DNA from: Pectobacterium parmentieri
Lineage (GTDB): Bacteria > Pseudomonadota > Gammaproteobacteria > Enterobacterales > Enterobacteriaceae
Reading direction: 5' to 3'
Assembly: GCF_001742145.1 (NCBI RefSeq)
Contig: NZ_CP015749.1
Span: 3,286,001 to 3,350,000, forward strand
Length of the DNA stretch: 64,000 bases
Under the pieces are notes generated by a model. The model was not told where the DNA came from, ran no database searches, and saw only the letters and a program-made list of their open reading frames with translations. This document shows, piece after piece, positions 44,401-53,907 of the stretch (position 1 is its first letter; each line of letters begins with the position of its first letter). Both the position numbers and the translations under genes were made by a program.

Positions 44401-45697
44401 CATCTTGTGTGATAACCAACTCGGCGGCTTGCAGCCCTGCAATCACGTTTTTACGGTTGGGAACGGTGGCGACCGGATTCGTGCAGATGATCCAGCACGC
44501 CTTGATCTTACCCGCCATCATATCTTCAAACAGGGCTACGGTGCCGCCGCCAAGATCGGTGCGTAAGGTTCCTGCGGGCACATCCCAGATCGTTTCAATG
44601 GCCGCACGATCTTTCTCCACCAGCACTGAGCGCTGCCCCGGTAATCCCATCCCCATATAGCCCATTTCACGCCCGCCCATCGCATTGGGCTGCCCCGTCA
44701 GGGAAAACGGGCCGCTTCCTGTACGGCAAATCGCCCCGGTGGCTAAGTGCAGGTTACAGATCGCATTGGTATTCCAGGTGCCGTGAGTACTTTGGTTAAG
44801 CCCCATCGTCCAGCAGCTCATCCATTCCGGTGCTGTGCCGATCCACTCTGCCGCTTTACGGATATCGGCTTCTGGCAGCCCGGTTATCTCCGCCACTTTC
44901 TCCGGGGAATAGTCTTCAAGGAATTCAGGCATCGCCTCCCACCCTTCGGTGAATTCAGCGATAAATGCAGGATCGGTGTGCCCATTCTGGACCAGCAGAT
45001 AAAGCAGGCCGTTGAGCAAAGCCAGATCCGTACCCGGTTTGATTGGCAGGAACAGATTCGCTTTGTCCGCCGTGGCATTGCGGCGCGGATCAACTACGAT
45101 GAGTTTAGCCCCAGCCTTGACGCGATCCATCATGCGTAGGAAAAGAATGGGATGGCAGTCAGCCATATTCGCGCCAATGACGAAAAAGACGTCGGCATGG
45201 TCAAAGTCTTTGTACGATCCCGGCGGCCCATCCGATCCCAAAGAGAGCTTGTAGCCGCTACCCGCACTGGCCATACATAGGCGGGAGTTTGACTCTATGT
45301 TATTCGTACCGATAAAGCCCTTGACGAGCTTATTCGCCAGATATTGGGATTCCAGCGACATCTGACCAGAGACGTACAGCGATACGGCATCAGGGCCGTG
45401 GGTATCAATCACCTCCCGTAACCGCCGCGCGGTTTCTTTGATGGCTTTCTCCATATCCACTCTGACCGATTCGTGCTGGCGATCCCCCCGCAAATAGGCA
45501 TGTTCCAGCCGTCCTGATTCGGCAAGTGCCTGACCGCTCGTATTGCCCTTGGTACATAGTCGACCAAAGTTGGTGGGATGCGTCTTATCGCCTGACACCT
45601 TGATCACGCGATTGTCTTTTACTTCCATGACCACGCCGCAGCCGACCCCACAGTAAGGGCAAACGCTCTTCACACACGCTGAGGATTTGGCATTCAT
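41474..45697 (-). CDS. assimilatory nitrate reductase fused to CysJ-like flavoprotein
   Basis: A 1407-residue fusion that should reduce nitrate to nitrite with electrons from NAD(P)H. Residues ~10-720 are a NasA/NarB-type molybdopterin oxidoreductase: the [4Fe-4S] ligands are C13, C16, C20 and C48, followed by the Mo-bis-MGD domains and the molydop-binding domain. After a linker (Met757) comes a sulfite-reductase-flavoprotein module: flavodoxin/FMN from ~855 ([10 protein letters not shown]), FAD domain with [14 protein letters not shown] site at ~1262 ([12 protein letters not shown]), ending KRYVRDVY as in CysJ. The ATG at 45697 has GGGAG eight bases upstream. No nitrite reductase or transporter adjoins. 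Controlled by an upstream sigma-54/NtrC/leader region. Confidence 0.95.
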   Translation of the reverse strand: MNAKSSACVKSVCPYCGVGCGVVMEVKDNRVIKVSGDKTHPTNFGRLCTKGNTSGQALAESGRLEHAYLRGDRQHESVRVDMEKAIKETARRLREVIDTHGPDAVSLYVSGQMSLESQYLANKLVKGFIGTNNIESNSRLCMASAGSGYKLSLGSDGPPGSYKDFDHADVFFVIGANMADCHPILFLRMMDRVKAGAKLIVVDPRRNATADKANLFLPIKPGTDLALLNGLLYLLVQNGHTDPAFIAEFTEGWEAMPEFLEDYSPEKVAEITGLPEADIRKAAEWIGTAPEWMSCWTMGLNQSTHGTWNTNAICNLHLATGAICRTGSGPFSLTGQPNAMGGREMGYMGMGLPGQRSVLVEKDRAAIETIWDVPAGTLRTDLGGGTVALFEDMMAGKIKACWIICTNPVATVPNRKNVIAGLQAAELVITQDAFLDTETNRYADILLPGALWAEAEGVMINSERNLTLMQKAVDPPGEAMADWQIIAKVACEMGYEKGFSYGSASEVFEEIKQFWNPKTGYDIRGASYARLRQSPLQWPCPPEDNQDRHPIRYLNDGVSQTRKDLPDGTRPRLVFATESGKGVFLPRPHMPPAEMPDSDFQFVLNTGRLQHQWHTMTKTGKIPTLNKLNPGPFIEVHPEDAIALGIQDNDRVEVRSRRGRAVLPAVVTNRVRPGNCFAPFHWNDVFGDDLAINAVTSDAIDPISQQPEFKFSAVALVRIAEPVSPMPSSQESKPAAVPIPEQVEVGTPNNDIKELDMKHIDALATLLGLDAPPAITLSAHEQHYLQGYIAALRTDASRLAGGVPVLPATAPLEPTRRLMLDGMLAGLFARTWLPDSGAASLPAPSSAVVTVPSPPPILVLWASSTGNAESFAAQCAERLKTEGHTVTLSDMDSFKSASLPAMPRVIFIASTFGDGDPPDNGTNFWASLQADSAPRLAEMEFAVLAFGDSNYDQFCGFGRRLDARLEALGAKRLSARIDCEPDYQDAAKVWLDSMINALAGASMPIVNSVAMTATATLADEDEAYTVAPVVASPPLFSRNAPLPARLVINQLLNASGAEKETRQFAFDISGSDMCYEAGDALGIWPTNNPERVNEMLSALKLSPSTVVCVKDKGDMTLIEALSQHFEIARITPDVLQFVSARSGHKVLAELLKEERKEELKEWLWGRQIVDVLQAFPVQVQAEEWLTVLKRLQPRLYSISSSPKVTPHQIHLTVSTVRYGMEGKSRGGVCSTFLSDRAAASVAVPIFIQKSAHFRTPKNTDTPIIMVGAGTGIAPFRAFLQERRATGAQGKNWLFFGEQRAATDFYYREELEKLQRDGYLHRFDTAFSRDQSEKIYVQHRMCEQGAELWRWLEEGAYFYVCGDASRMAKDVDSALRQVVQVHGNMSSEEAATYVATMSQGKRYVRDVY

Positions 45698-45767
45698 GGC
45701 TGACTCCCGTAGGGCTGATGTTGCAACAGCCCCGAGAAAGAGAGCTGCACCGGGCGAATTCAGACAT

Positions 45768-45827
45768 AAAAAAACGTCCACAGAACCGCGCTCTCGCCAT
45801 AATGCGGAAAGCATGATTGTGTGGACG
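45768..45827 (-). terminator. leader terminator of the nitrate reductase gene
   Basis: On the minus strand CGTCCACA (45827-45820) pairs with TGTGGACG (45782-45775), followed by seven Ts, 70 bases before the start codon. The stem's 5' arm can instead pair with GGACG at 45841-45837, giving a mutually exclusive antiterminator. This is attenuator architecture in the leader of the gene. Confidence 0.65.
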
Positions 45828-45842
45828 CCATTGTCCCGTCCG

Positions 45843-45870
45843 AGGTTTTACTCAGCGTTGAGGCAAACCT
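45843..45870 (-). promoter_or_regulatory. leader stem-loop, candidate NasR (ANTAR) target
   Basis: The leader RNA can fold AGGTTT / AAACCT with an inner CTC(A) / (T)GAG stem whose loop reads AACGCT, having A at position 1 and G at position 4 as in ANTAR hexaloops. It precedes the leader terminator, as hairpin 1:2 does in the Klebsiella nasF leader bound by NasR. The assignment is by analogy; nasR itself is not in the window. Confidence 0.5.
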
Positions 45871-45894
45871 GCGGAATCGCTACAGGTTTGATAA

Positions 45895-45909
45895 GCAAGT
45901 TGTGTGCCA
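45895..45909 (-). promoter_or_regulatory. sigma-54 promoter of the nitrate reductase gene
   Basis: TGGCACACAACTTGC on the minus strand matches TGGCAC-N5-TTGC with the correct spacing between the -24 GG and -12 GC. Transcription would begin near 45883, giving a ~186-base leader. Confidence 0.8.
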
Positions 45910-45973
45910 GCGTTATGCAAAGCCAGATACAGCGAGAAAGAGAGGGAAATAATGAAATATCAGGCGGCATCAC

Positions 45974-45990
45974 TGCATCACGGTGGTGCA
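45974..45990. promoter_or_regulatory. NtrC enhancer site
   Basis: TGCATCACGGTGGTGCA matches the NtrC consensus TGCACC-N5-GGTGCA at 11 of 12 positions. It is centred about 100 bases upstream of the predicted sigma-54 start, the usual enhancer distance. Confidence 0.75.
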
Positions 45991-46127
45991 GGATAAGAGA
46001 GCCGTCGCGCATTTCTGGTTCATCGACTACGTTAGGTTATGCACATCGATGAGATTATCGTTGTGCTGGTGTAGCGCGCCACTAAGTCGTGATGCCGTGA
46101 TCGGAGTCACATAACCAAACGGGGACA

Positions 46128-46155
46128 TTGCCGCAGAGATTCAGGGTTGTATAGT
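46128..46155 (+). promoter_or_regulatory. candidate promoter ahead of the leader terminator
   Basis: TTGCCG (46128-46133), 16 bases, TATAGT (46150-46155). A start near 46163 would give a ~78-base transcript to the terminator at 46240. Confidence 0.35.
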
Positions 46156-46191
46156 GTTCAGCTAAGACGTTACCGCCACTGGCGGGCGAGA

Positions 46192-46240
46192 CTTGGGCAG
46201 AGGTGAGTAGTGATACTCTCTTCTGCCCAAGTTTTTTTTT
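46192..46240 (+). terminator. strong intrinsic terminator upstream of the 6-phospho-beta-glucosidase gene
   Basis: CTTGGGCAGA / TCTGCCCAAG with an inner GAGTA / TACTC stem and GTGA loop, followed by nine Ts, ends ~90 bases before the GH1 gene. A small CCGCC / GGCGG hairpin precedes it (46173-46186). There is no protein gene upstream on this strand, so it belongs to a short leader or small RNA. Confidence 0.85.
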
Positions 46241-46307
46241 GCCTGTCATCCGGCGGTTCCCTGCGCGAGCGCACGGAGCCACAAGCCGACGCAGCGTAAT
46301 GATGTAA

Positions 46308-47717
<1,410 letters not shown>

Positions 47718-47729
47718 CCGTGCAGAAAA

Positions 47730-47760
47730 CCAGAAGGCATACACATTAGTTGCCTTCTGG
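47730..47760 (+). terminator. hairpin after 6-phospho-beta-glucosidase
   Basis: CCAGAAGGCA / TGCCTTCTGG, 10 bp, starts ~13 bases past the stop codon. No T-run follows. Confidence 0.55.
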
Positions 47761-47924
47761 CCTATTCGGGGAGGGATTATCCATTCATGGCGTAGTAGGC
47801 TTTGCTAGCGTTCATAGCAAAAACGTTGGCGTTATACCGACTGCGAGCCTGTAATTGTTAAGCATGGGCAACTATATTAACATCGTAAATCTTAAGAGAC
47901 GTCTGGTAGTGGAATACAGCGACC

Positions 47925-48866
47925 GTGAATAAATTGACGATAAAAGACATAGCGGCCCTTTGTAAGGTGGGAAAATCGACTGTTTCCCGTGTACTCAATA
48001 ACGACCAGAATGTTAATGAAGTTACACGCCAAAAAGTGCTCGCGGTGATTGAGCAGTATCAATTCACACCGTCAAAATCAGCCAGAGCGATGCGTGGATT
48101 AGCGAGCCGAACCGTTGGAATTATCGTGACCCGCCTTGATTCTTATGCAGAAAACCAAACAGTAAGAGCCATTTTACCCCTTTTGCATGCTAATGGTATC
48201 GACCCTATTATTCTGGAAAGCCAGTTCGACCCCAAAAAAGTTGATGAACATTTAACTATGTTGGAACGGCGAAAGATTGATGGCGTCATATTATTCGCCT
48301 TCACAGGGATCGCCAGTGAACAGTTAGCGTCCTGGCAGCAGCGTATCGTCATCATCGCGCGTTCATTTGACGGTTATACCTGTGTTTGTAATGACGATAC
48401 AGGTACCGTAAATCATCTCATGGAATTTTTGCATCAAGAAAAAAAATTCAATCAAATTGGTTACATCGGTATTGATTTACAAGATGAAACAACCGGGTTA
48501 CTCCGTTTTAAAGCCTACGAAAATTATTGCCAGCAACATCGATTAACCATTAATGCCGAGTTAGGGGAACTCAATTTTCAAAGCGGTTACCTGCTCGCAC
48601 AAAAGGTACTTTCCTCGCGTCCCCAAGCCATTTTATGCGCCACAGACTCATTAGCCTTTGGCGTACAAAAATACTTAAAAACCCAAATGATCAATGATGT
48701 TTTTGTAGCTTGCATTGGCCGAAATGATTTACTGAAATTTTTATTTCCCGAAACAAAAACCTGCCGTTTAGGGTTCCGCGAAAGCGGCGAACTCTCTGCC
48801 AACCTGTTGATTAACATTATTAACGATAATTTCTCACCAAAAACACACATTGTTTTATCTTCTTGA
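47925..48866 (+). CDS. treR: trehalose operon repressor TreR-like, LacI family
   Basis: A 313-residue LacI-type repressor, begins with GTG at 47925. The HTH KLTIKDIAALCKVGKSTVSRVLNN and hinge TPSKSARAMRGLASRTVGIIVTRLDS parallel E. coli TreR closely, as does the core ILESQFDPKKVDEHL. TreR binds trehalose-6-phosphate as inducer. It lies upstream of the TreB-type PTS gene on the same strand, with the TreR-type palindrome between them. Confidence 0.9.
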   Translation: MNKLTIKDIAALCKVGKSTVSRVLNNDQNVNEVTRQKVLAVIEQYQFTPSKSARAMRGLASRTVGIIVTRLDSYAENQTVRAILPLLHANGIDPIILESQFDPKKVDEHLTMLERRKIDGVILFAFTGIASEQLASWQQRIVIIARSFDGYTCVCNDDTGTVNHLMEFLHQEKKFNQIGYIGIDLQDETTGLLRFKAYENYCQQHRLTINAELGELNFQSGYLLAQKVLSSRPQAILCATDSLAFGVQKYLKTQMINDVFVACIGRNDLLKFLFPETKTCRLGFRESGELSANLLINIINDNFSPKTHIVLSS

Positions 48867-48902
48867 TTTAAAATAAATAAATTATTAGTTAAATATAATT
48901 TA

Positions 48903-48918
48903 TGTGATATCTGTCAAT
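48903..48918 (+). promoter_or_regulatory. possible CRP site upstream of treB
   Basis: TGTGA-N6-TCAAT has one perfect half-site and a partial second. E. coli treBC is CRP-activated, which makes this plausible. A TATAAT at 48894-48899 overlaps the same region. Confidence 0.4.
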
Positions 48919-48920
48919 TT

Positions 48921-48936
48921 ATGGGAACGTTCCCAT
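48921..48936. promoter_or_regulatory. TreR operator
   Basis: ATGGGAACGTTCCCAT is a perfect 16-base palindrome with the GGGAACGTTCCC core of the TreR operator, 62 bases before the EIIBC start codon. Confidence 0.8.
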
Positions 48937-48997
48937 TGAGGCAAGTCATGTCTCTACGTATCTTAAATTAAGGATTAAGAAACCAGAGACCAACAAA

Positions 48998-50422
48998 ATG
49001 AAAAAAGTAATAAACTCTGATGTGATAGAACAGATAATTAAATTAGTTGGCGGTGAGGGAAATATCAGTACCGTCTCTCATTGCCTGACTCGCCTACGCT
49101 TCGTATTGAATAACCCCGATATAGCAGACATTGAAAAAATTAAGGAAATCCCTGTAGTAAAAGGATGCTTCAATAATGCAGGGCAATTCCAAATCATAAT
49201 AGGAATGGATGTAGATGTTTACTACAAGGAACTGATAGAAAAAATAAACATCACCGCTACTAGTAAAGAAGAAGCAAAAGTTCACGCCCAAAATAATATG
49301 AAATTTTGGGAGCGATTAATTGCGAATTTGTCTGAAATCTTTATCCCGTTATTACCCGCTCTCATCTGCGGTGGCTTATTACTTGGTTTGAGAAACGTTA
49401 TTGGAGAAATGCCCGTCTCCAGCGATAAGACTCTCATCTCAACCTATTCATGGCTCCAGCCAATATATGATTTTTTATGGTTACCGTGCGAGGCAATTTT
49501 CCATTTCTTGCCTGTAGCAATCTGCTGGTCGACGGTAAAAAAAATGGGCGGATCTCCCATACTCGGTATCGTATTAGGCATTACGCTCGTCTCACCGCAA
49601 TTAATGAATGCCTACGGTACCGGAAGCCAGATTCCTGATACCTGGGATTTCGGGATTTTTGTCATTCAGAAAGTCGGTTATCAGGCTCAAGTGATCCCCT
49701 CTATTTTAGCTGGGCTATTCCTGGGTTGGTTTGAAGTTAGATTACGCAGATACATTCCTAATTACCTGACATTAGTCATCGTCCCCGTCATCACGATATT
49801 GGTTTCTATTACCGTTGCCCATGCCATCCTCGGGCCTATTGGCCGTCTTATCGGCAATGGTATTTCAGAAGGGGTTCGCTATTTAATGCTAGGCGATTTC
49901 GCCCCCATTGGCTCAATGATCTTTGGCTTTTTCTACTCACCTTTAGTCATCACAGGTCTACACCACACGACTCTGGCAATCGACATGCAATTAACGCAAA
50001 GCGTGGGAGGAACACCGATTTGGCCAATCATTGCACTCTCAAACATTGCACAGGCCTCAGCGGTTGTCGGCATCATTTTGATTAGCAAAAAACATAACGA
50101 GCGTGAAGTGACCATACCTGCCGCTATTTCCGCTTACTTAGGCGTAACGGAACCAGCCATGTACGGCGTCAACTTACATTATCGCTTCCCTATGCTGTGC
50201 GCGATGATTGGTGCTGCATTAGCAGGGCTTATTTGCGGCTATTCTCGTGTCCTTTCTAATGGGATTGGCGTTGGCGGAATCCCCGGTATTCTTTCAATTC
50301 AGCCTACATTTTGGGGTATTTACCTTGTTGCCATGGTTGTCGCAATCGTCATTCCTATCATATTGACGATGGCTGTTTATCGTTATCAGCAACGAAAAAG
50401 CACACTGGTAACTTGTCTATAA
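48998..50422 (+). CDS. treB: trehalose-type PTS EIIBC component
   Basis: Imports and phosphorylates trehalose to trehalose-6-phosphate; the EIIA(Glc) domain is supplied in trans. The protein has 474 residues. The IIB domain has Cys29 in STVSHCLTRLRF, and the IIC domain begins near 105 with FIPLLPALICGGLLLGLRNV and contains GITLVSPQLMNAY, ITGLHHTTLAIDMQ, AYLGVTEPAMYGVN. It matches E. coli TreB almost throughout. It is followed at 25 bases by a GH65 gene rather than treC. Confidence 0.93.
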   Translation: MKKVINSDVIEQIIKLVGGEGNISTVSHCLTRLRFVLNNPDIADIEKIKEIPVVKGCFNNAGQFQIIIGMDVDVYYKELIEKINITATSKEEAKVHAQNNMKFWERLIANLSEIFIPLLPALICGGLLLGLRNVIGEMPVSSDKTLISTYSWLQPIYDFLWLPCEAIFHFLPVAICWSTVKKMGGSPILGIVLGITLVSPQLMNAYGTGSQIPDTWDFGIFVIQKVGYQAQVIPSILAGLFLGWFEVRLRRYIPNYLTLVIVPVITILVSITVAHAILGPIGRLIGNGISEGVRYLMLGDFAPIGSMIFGFFYSPLVITGLHHTTLAIDMQLTQSVGGTPIWPIIALSNIAQASAVVGIILISKKHNEREVTIPAAISAYLGVTEPAMYGVNLHYRFPMLCAMIGAALAGLICGYSRVLSNGIGVGGIPGILSIQPTFWGIYLVAMVVAIVIPIILTMAVYRYQQRKSTLVTCL

Positions 50423-50447
50423 ATTCCGTTATTTAAAAGAGTTCAAC

Positions 50448-53162
50448 ATGAATTATCTAGCTATATTAGTAAATAAAAATGGACTTAGTGCCTTCTTAGA
50501 TGAAATTAAACATCACTATGATTTGGAATGGAATTCTTTATCGTCCGAGGCATGTTTAGCGGTATTAAGAGAGATAAAAAATGATTTCCCTCTGGTCAAT
50601 GGTGGGATAATAAGCGGAGAGAAATTACCGTATTACCCACTATTCTGTATCGAACTGGCGAATCAAGAGGTTATCAATTTAGAAAAGGCACTTTCGGAAA
50701 TTTTTAATGTGCCATTTATTGCTAAAGAGAATGCAGACACACTCTCCCCTGATAATCTGAAAGACGCGATCGAGCAGCAATATCATGCGCTCAGTTGGAA
50801 TATTAATTACTGCGGATTTACCGCAGGGAAGGAAGAGTACGCCATAGAATCGCTATTAACGGTAGCGAACGGTTATTTAGGTGTACGTGGCGCTATGCCT
50901 GATATGCAGGCAAATGACGCGACTTATCCAGCCACTTACCTTGCCGGATGCTATAACCAGGCACAATCAAATATTGTTGGTCATATGGTCACCAACGAGG
51001 ATTTTGTCAATGCGCCAGACGCACGAGCGATCCGAATTAAAATCGGTAACGGCAATTGGCTAACGCCCGAGACCAATAAGAATATTGCGCTTTACCGCCA
51101 TCTTTCTCTGAAAAATGGTGTGCTGGAACAAAACTGGCTGGTAGAAGACGACCAAAAACGTCAGATACAAATCCGTAGCCAAATACTGGCGGATATGTCT
51201 CACCCTACTCGTTTCGCTATTGAATATTGCTTCACACCTCTTAACTTTCACGGTGATATCACCATCAGCACTCACATTGACGGGGAAACGTATAACTATG
51301 GCGTAGCGCGTTACCGCAGCCTCACGTCACATCACTATGAAGTGTTGTCTTGCGCGGTGTCAGGTAAAAATGCCTATTTAAATGCAAAAACCCTTCAATC
51401 AGGAATCGGGATGGGATTTTCCTCAGCGATACGAGGAGACTTCTTCACAGAAAAAGATATTCACATTCAGGAAGAGCCGAACAAGGTTAGCCAATCGATC
51501 ACATGCTCGGTCATACAAGGGAAAACATATCAGTTTGAAAAAAGCGTCAATATTCGGCTATCGACGGTATTTCCCGATGAGTGGCACATTGCAGACGAGT
51601 CGGTATTAGTGGATTTTGCGACTCAATTAAAATCAACGCAACAGGCGTGGGAATCGCTGTGGGATAAAACAGACATTATTATTGATGGCGATTTGATGTC
51701 TCAAAAACTCCTACGCTTACATACCTATCATTTGATGTGTTCCTGCTCGCCTTTCAGCAATAAAGACTACCAACTTGATGTGTCAGTCACCGCAAGGGGG
51801 TTACACGGTGAAGCCTATAGAGGCCATATATTCTGGGATGAAATATTCATCTTACCTTTCTATATCATGCATTTCCCTCAAACCGCTCGCCAATTACTGA
51901 TGTATCGATATAACCGCTTACCTATGGCACGTCAGGCAGCAAAAAAAGAAGGTTATGAGGGAGCAATGTTCCCATGGCAATCAGGGCATGATGGTAGTGA
52001 GCAAACGCAAGTAGTTCACCTAAATCCGCTAAATGGTGAGTGGGATCCGGACTATAGCTGTCTGCAACGGCATGTTTCATTAGCGATTGCCTATAATATT
52101 TGGCTGTATTGGATCAATACCAAAGACCATAAGTTTATGGTGTCTCATGGCCTTGAAATGCTGCTGGAAATTGCCCGTTTCTGGTTAAGTAAATCCCAGT
52201 GGGATGAAACGACTCAGCGCTATTCTATTAGCGATGTGATGGGGCCGGATGAATTTCATGAACACACTGTCGGTAGCGAAACGGGCGGGCTTAAGGATAA
52301 TGCTTATACCAATCTGATGGTTTCATGGCTGTTTTCGACGTTAGCTGAATTACACCAACAATTCGATACACATACCATCAATACCATTAACGACACGATT
52401 AATCTCAATAAGAAATTTTGGGCTGAGATCGACCATGTAGGAAAAAACCTATCGTTAATTATCGAAGATGACATCATCTCACAATTCGATGGGTACTTTG
52501 ATTTAAAAGAAGTTGATTGGGAACACTACAGGGAAAAATATAAAAACATTTACCGCATGGACAGAATATTACGTGCTGAAGGCAAAAGTGCAGACCACTA
52601 TAAAGTTGCCAAACAAGCAGATGCCTTAATGATATTTAATAATTTCTCTGAAGATGACGTAACAGAGATATTAAAAAATATGGGATACAACCTAAGAAAA
52701 AATTATGCAAGAAGGAATCTGCATTATTATCTGGAGCGTACATCCCATGGTTCCACACTGTCACGCATCGTACATGCCCAGCTCGCCAATGACATCCGTT
52801 TGCCTGAGCTATCCTGGACATTATACCGAGAAGCACTGTCTTCTGATTATCAGGATATTCAAAGTGGCACTACCGCTGAGGGCATCCACACCGGTGTTAT
52901 GGCTGCGACGTTAAATACGACAATCATGGCTTATGCAGGGGTAGATATCCGTCACGCTTTTTTACGTATTTCACCTTCACTACCAGAGGGATGGCAATGC
53001 CTTCGCTTTAATCTACAGCATCGTGGGATCCACTATTATTTTGTTATTTCACATAAGGAAATCATCATTTCTGCCAGCAAAGATACTCAGGTAGAGATTC
53101 ACCATAAAAAATACGCCGTCATCTCCGGAGTTGATTTCTCTTATGAATATACTGAGGTCTAA
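50448..53162 (+). CDS. GH65 glycoside phosphorylase, likely trehalose-6-phosphate phosphorylase
   Basis: A 904-residue GH65 enzyme. The N-terminal GH65 domain begins near residue 117 (SWNINYCGFTAGKEEYAIESLL), the catalytic domain contains the general acid E602 in GPDEFHEH and the phosphate-binding HGSTLS at ~767, and a C-terminal beta-domain follows. The first ~115 residues are an extension absent from standard GH65 proteins and contain no motif I recognise. With TreB upstream and beta-phosphoglucomutase downstream, the likely reaction is phosphorolysis of trehalose-6-P to beta-glucose-1-P and glucose-6-P. Kojibiose, maltose or nigerose phosphorylase cannot be excluded. Confidence 0.88.
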   Translation: MNYLAILVNKNGLSAFLDEIKHHYDLEWNSLSSEACLAVLREIKNDFPLVNGGIISGEKLPYYPLFCIELANQEVINLEKALSEIFNVPFIAKENADTLSPDNLKDAIEQQYHALSWNINYCGFTAGKEEYAIESLLTVANGYLGVRGAMPDMQANDATYPATYLAGCYNQAQSNIVGHMVTNEDFVNAPDARAIRIKIGNGNWLTPETNKNIALYRHLSLKNGVLEQNWLVEDDQKRQIQIRSQILADMSHPTRFAIEYCFTPLNFHGDITISTHIDGETYNYGVARYRSLTSHHYEVLSCAVSGKNAYLNAKTLQSGIGMGFSSAIRGDFFTEKDIHIQEEPNKVSQSITCSVIQGKTYQFEKSVNIRLSTVFPDEWHIADESVLVDFATQLKSTQQAWESLWDKTDIIIDGDLMSQKLLRLHTYHLMCSCSPFSNKDYQLDVSVTARGLHGEAYRGHIFWDEIFILPFYIMHFPQTARQLLMYRYNRLPMARQAAKKEGYEGAMFPWQSGHDGSEQTQVVHLNPLNGEWDPDYSCLQRHVSLAIAYNIWLYWINTKDHKFMVSHGLEMLLEIARFWLSKSQWDETTQRYSISDVMGPDEFHEHTVGSETGGLKDNAYTNLMVSWLFSTLAELHQQFDTHTINTINDTINLNKKFWAEIDHVGKNLSLIIEDDIISQFDGYFDLKEVDWEHYREKYKNIYRMDRILRAEGKSADHYKVAKQADALMIFNNFSEDDVTEILKNMGYNLRKNYARRNLHYYLERTSHGSTLSRIVHAQLANDIRLPELSWTLYREALSSDYQDIQSGTTAEGIHTGVMAATLNTTIMAYAGVDIRHAFLRISPSLPEGWQCLRFNLQHRGIHYYFVISHKEIIISASKDTQVEIHHKKYAVISGVDFSYEYTEV

Positions 53163-53166
53163 AATA

Positions 53167-53829
53167 ATGAATAACGGTTTCATCTTTGATTTAGACGGCG
53201 TGATTGTAGATACCGCACATTATCACTTTATAGCGTGGAAACATCTAGCCAATAAGATTGGCATAGATATCGATGAGGAGTTTAATGAAAAGCTGAAGGG
53301 GATTAGCCGTGAAGGGTCCTTGGAAAGGATTCTCCAATATGGCGGGAAATTGAATGAATTTGATCATAACGAAAAAGTAAAACTGGCTAAAGAAAAAAAT
53401 GACTACTACGTTAATACTCTTAACCAGTTAACTGAAAAAGACATTCTCCCCGGCGTTCTTTTATTTATTAAAAGAGCGAAAGAGCTTGGTATTCCATGCG
53501 CCATTGCGTCCGCATCAAAAAATGCCAAGCTCATATTAGAAAAATTAAAAATTATCGATTACTTTCAACATATTGTTGACCCAGACACCTTAAAGAGGGG
53601 AAAACCTGATCCTGAAATATTTTTAAAGGCGGCGAAATCCATCGGTGTCGAATCCCATAATGCAGTAGGGTTTGAAGATGCACCGGCGGGCATTGTCGCA
53701 TTGAATAAAGCAAAAATATTTTCAGTGGGTATCGCAGTAAAGCAGGAAAGTCTTATTGGTGCCAACGTAGTTGTACCTTCGTTAAATAACATCTCGCCTG
53801 AAATGTTATTGCAACAAAAAAATAGATAG
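53167..53829 (+). CDS. pgmB: beta-phosphoglucomutase
   Basis: A HAD-superfamily enzyme converting beta-glucose-1-P to glucose-6-P. The protein has 220 residues from ATG 53167 (MNNGFIFDLDGVIVDTA), with nucleophile D8 and acid/base D10, the cap (KLKGISREGSLERIL), SASKNAK and the GFEDAPAGI loop. It lies four bases after the GH65 stop. The pairing with an inverting GH65 phosphorylase is the standard functional unit. Confidence 0.94.
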   Translation: MNNGFIFDLDGVIVDTAHYHFIAWKHLANKIGIDIDEEFNEKLKGISREGSLERILQYGGKLNEFDHNEKVKLAKEKNDYYVNTLNQLTEKDILPGVLLFIKRAKELGIPCAIASASKNAKLILEKLKIIDYFQHIVDPDTLKRGKPDPEIFLKAAKSIGVESHNAVGFEDAPAGIVALNKAKIFSVGIAVKQESLIGANVVVPSLNNISPEMLLQQKNR

Positions 53830-53907
53830 GAAGAGTCATACTATCTTCTCCCCTTATGTTTCATCCTTTTATTGGAAATAAAATATATAGGCCAAGAGGA
53901 ATAATCA

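Noticed and set aside
45865..45889. AAACCTG/CAGGTTT hairpin as the first NasR target
   Set aside because: It straddles the predicted sigma-54 start near 45883, so its 5' arm would not be transcribed; the stem at 45843-45870 fits better.
46141..46201. BglG-type antiterminator (RAT) ahead of the GH1 gene
   Set aside because: The conserved RAT sequence that overlaps such terminators is not present.
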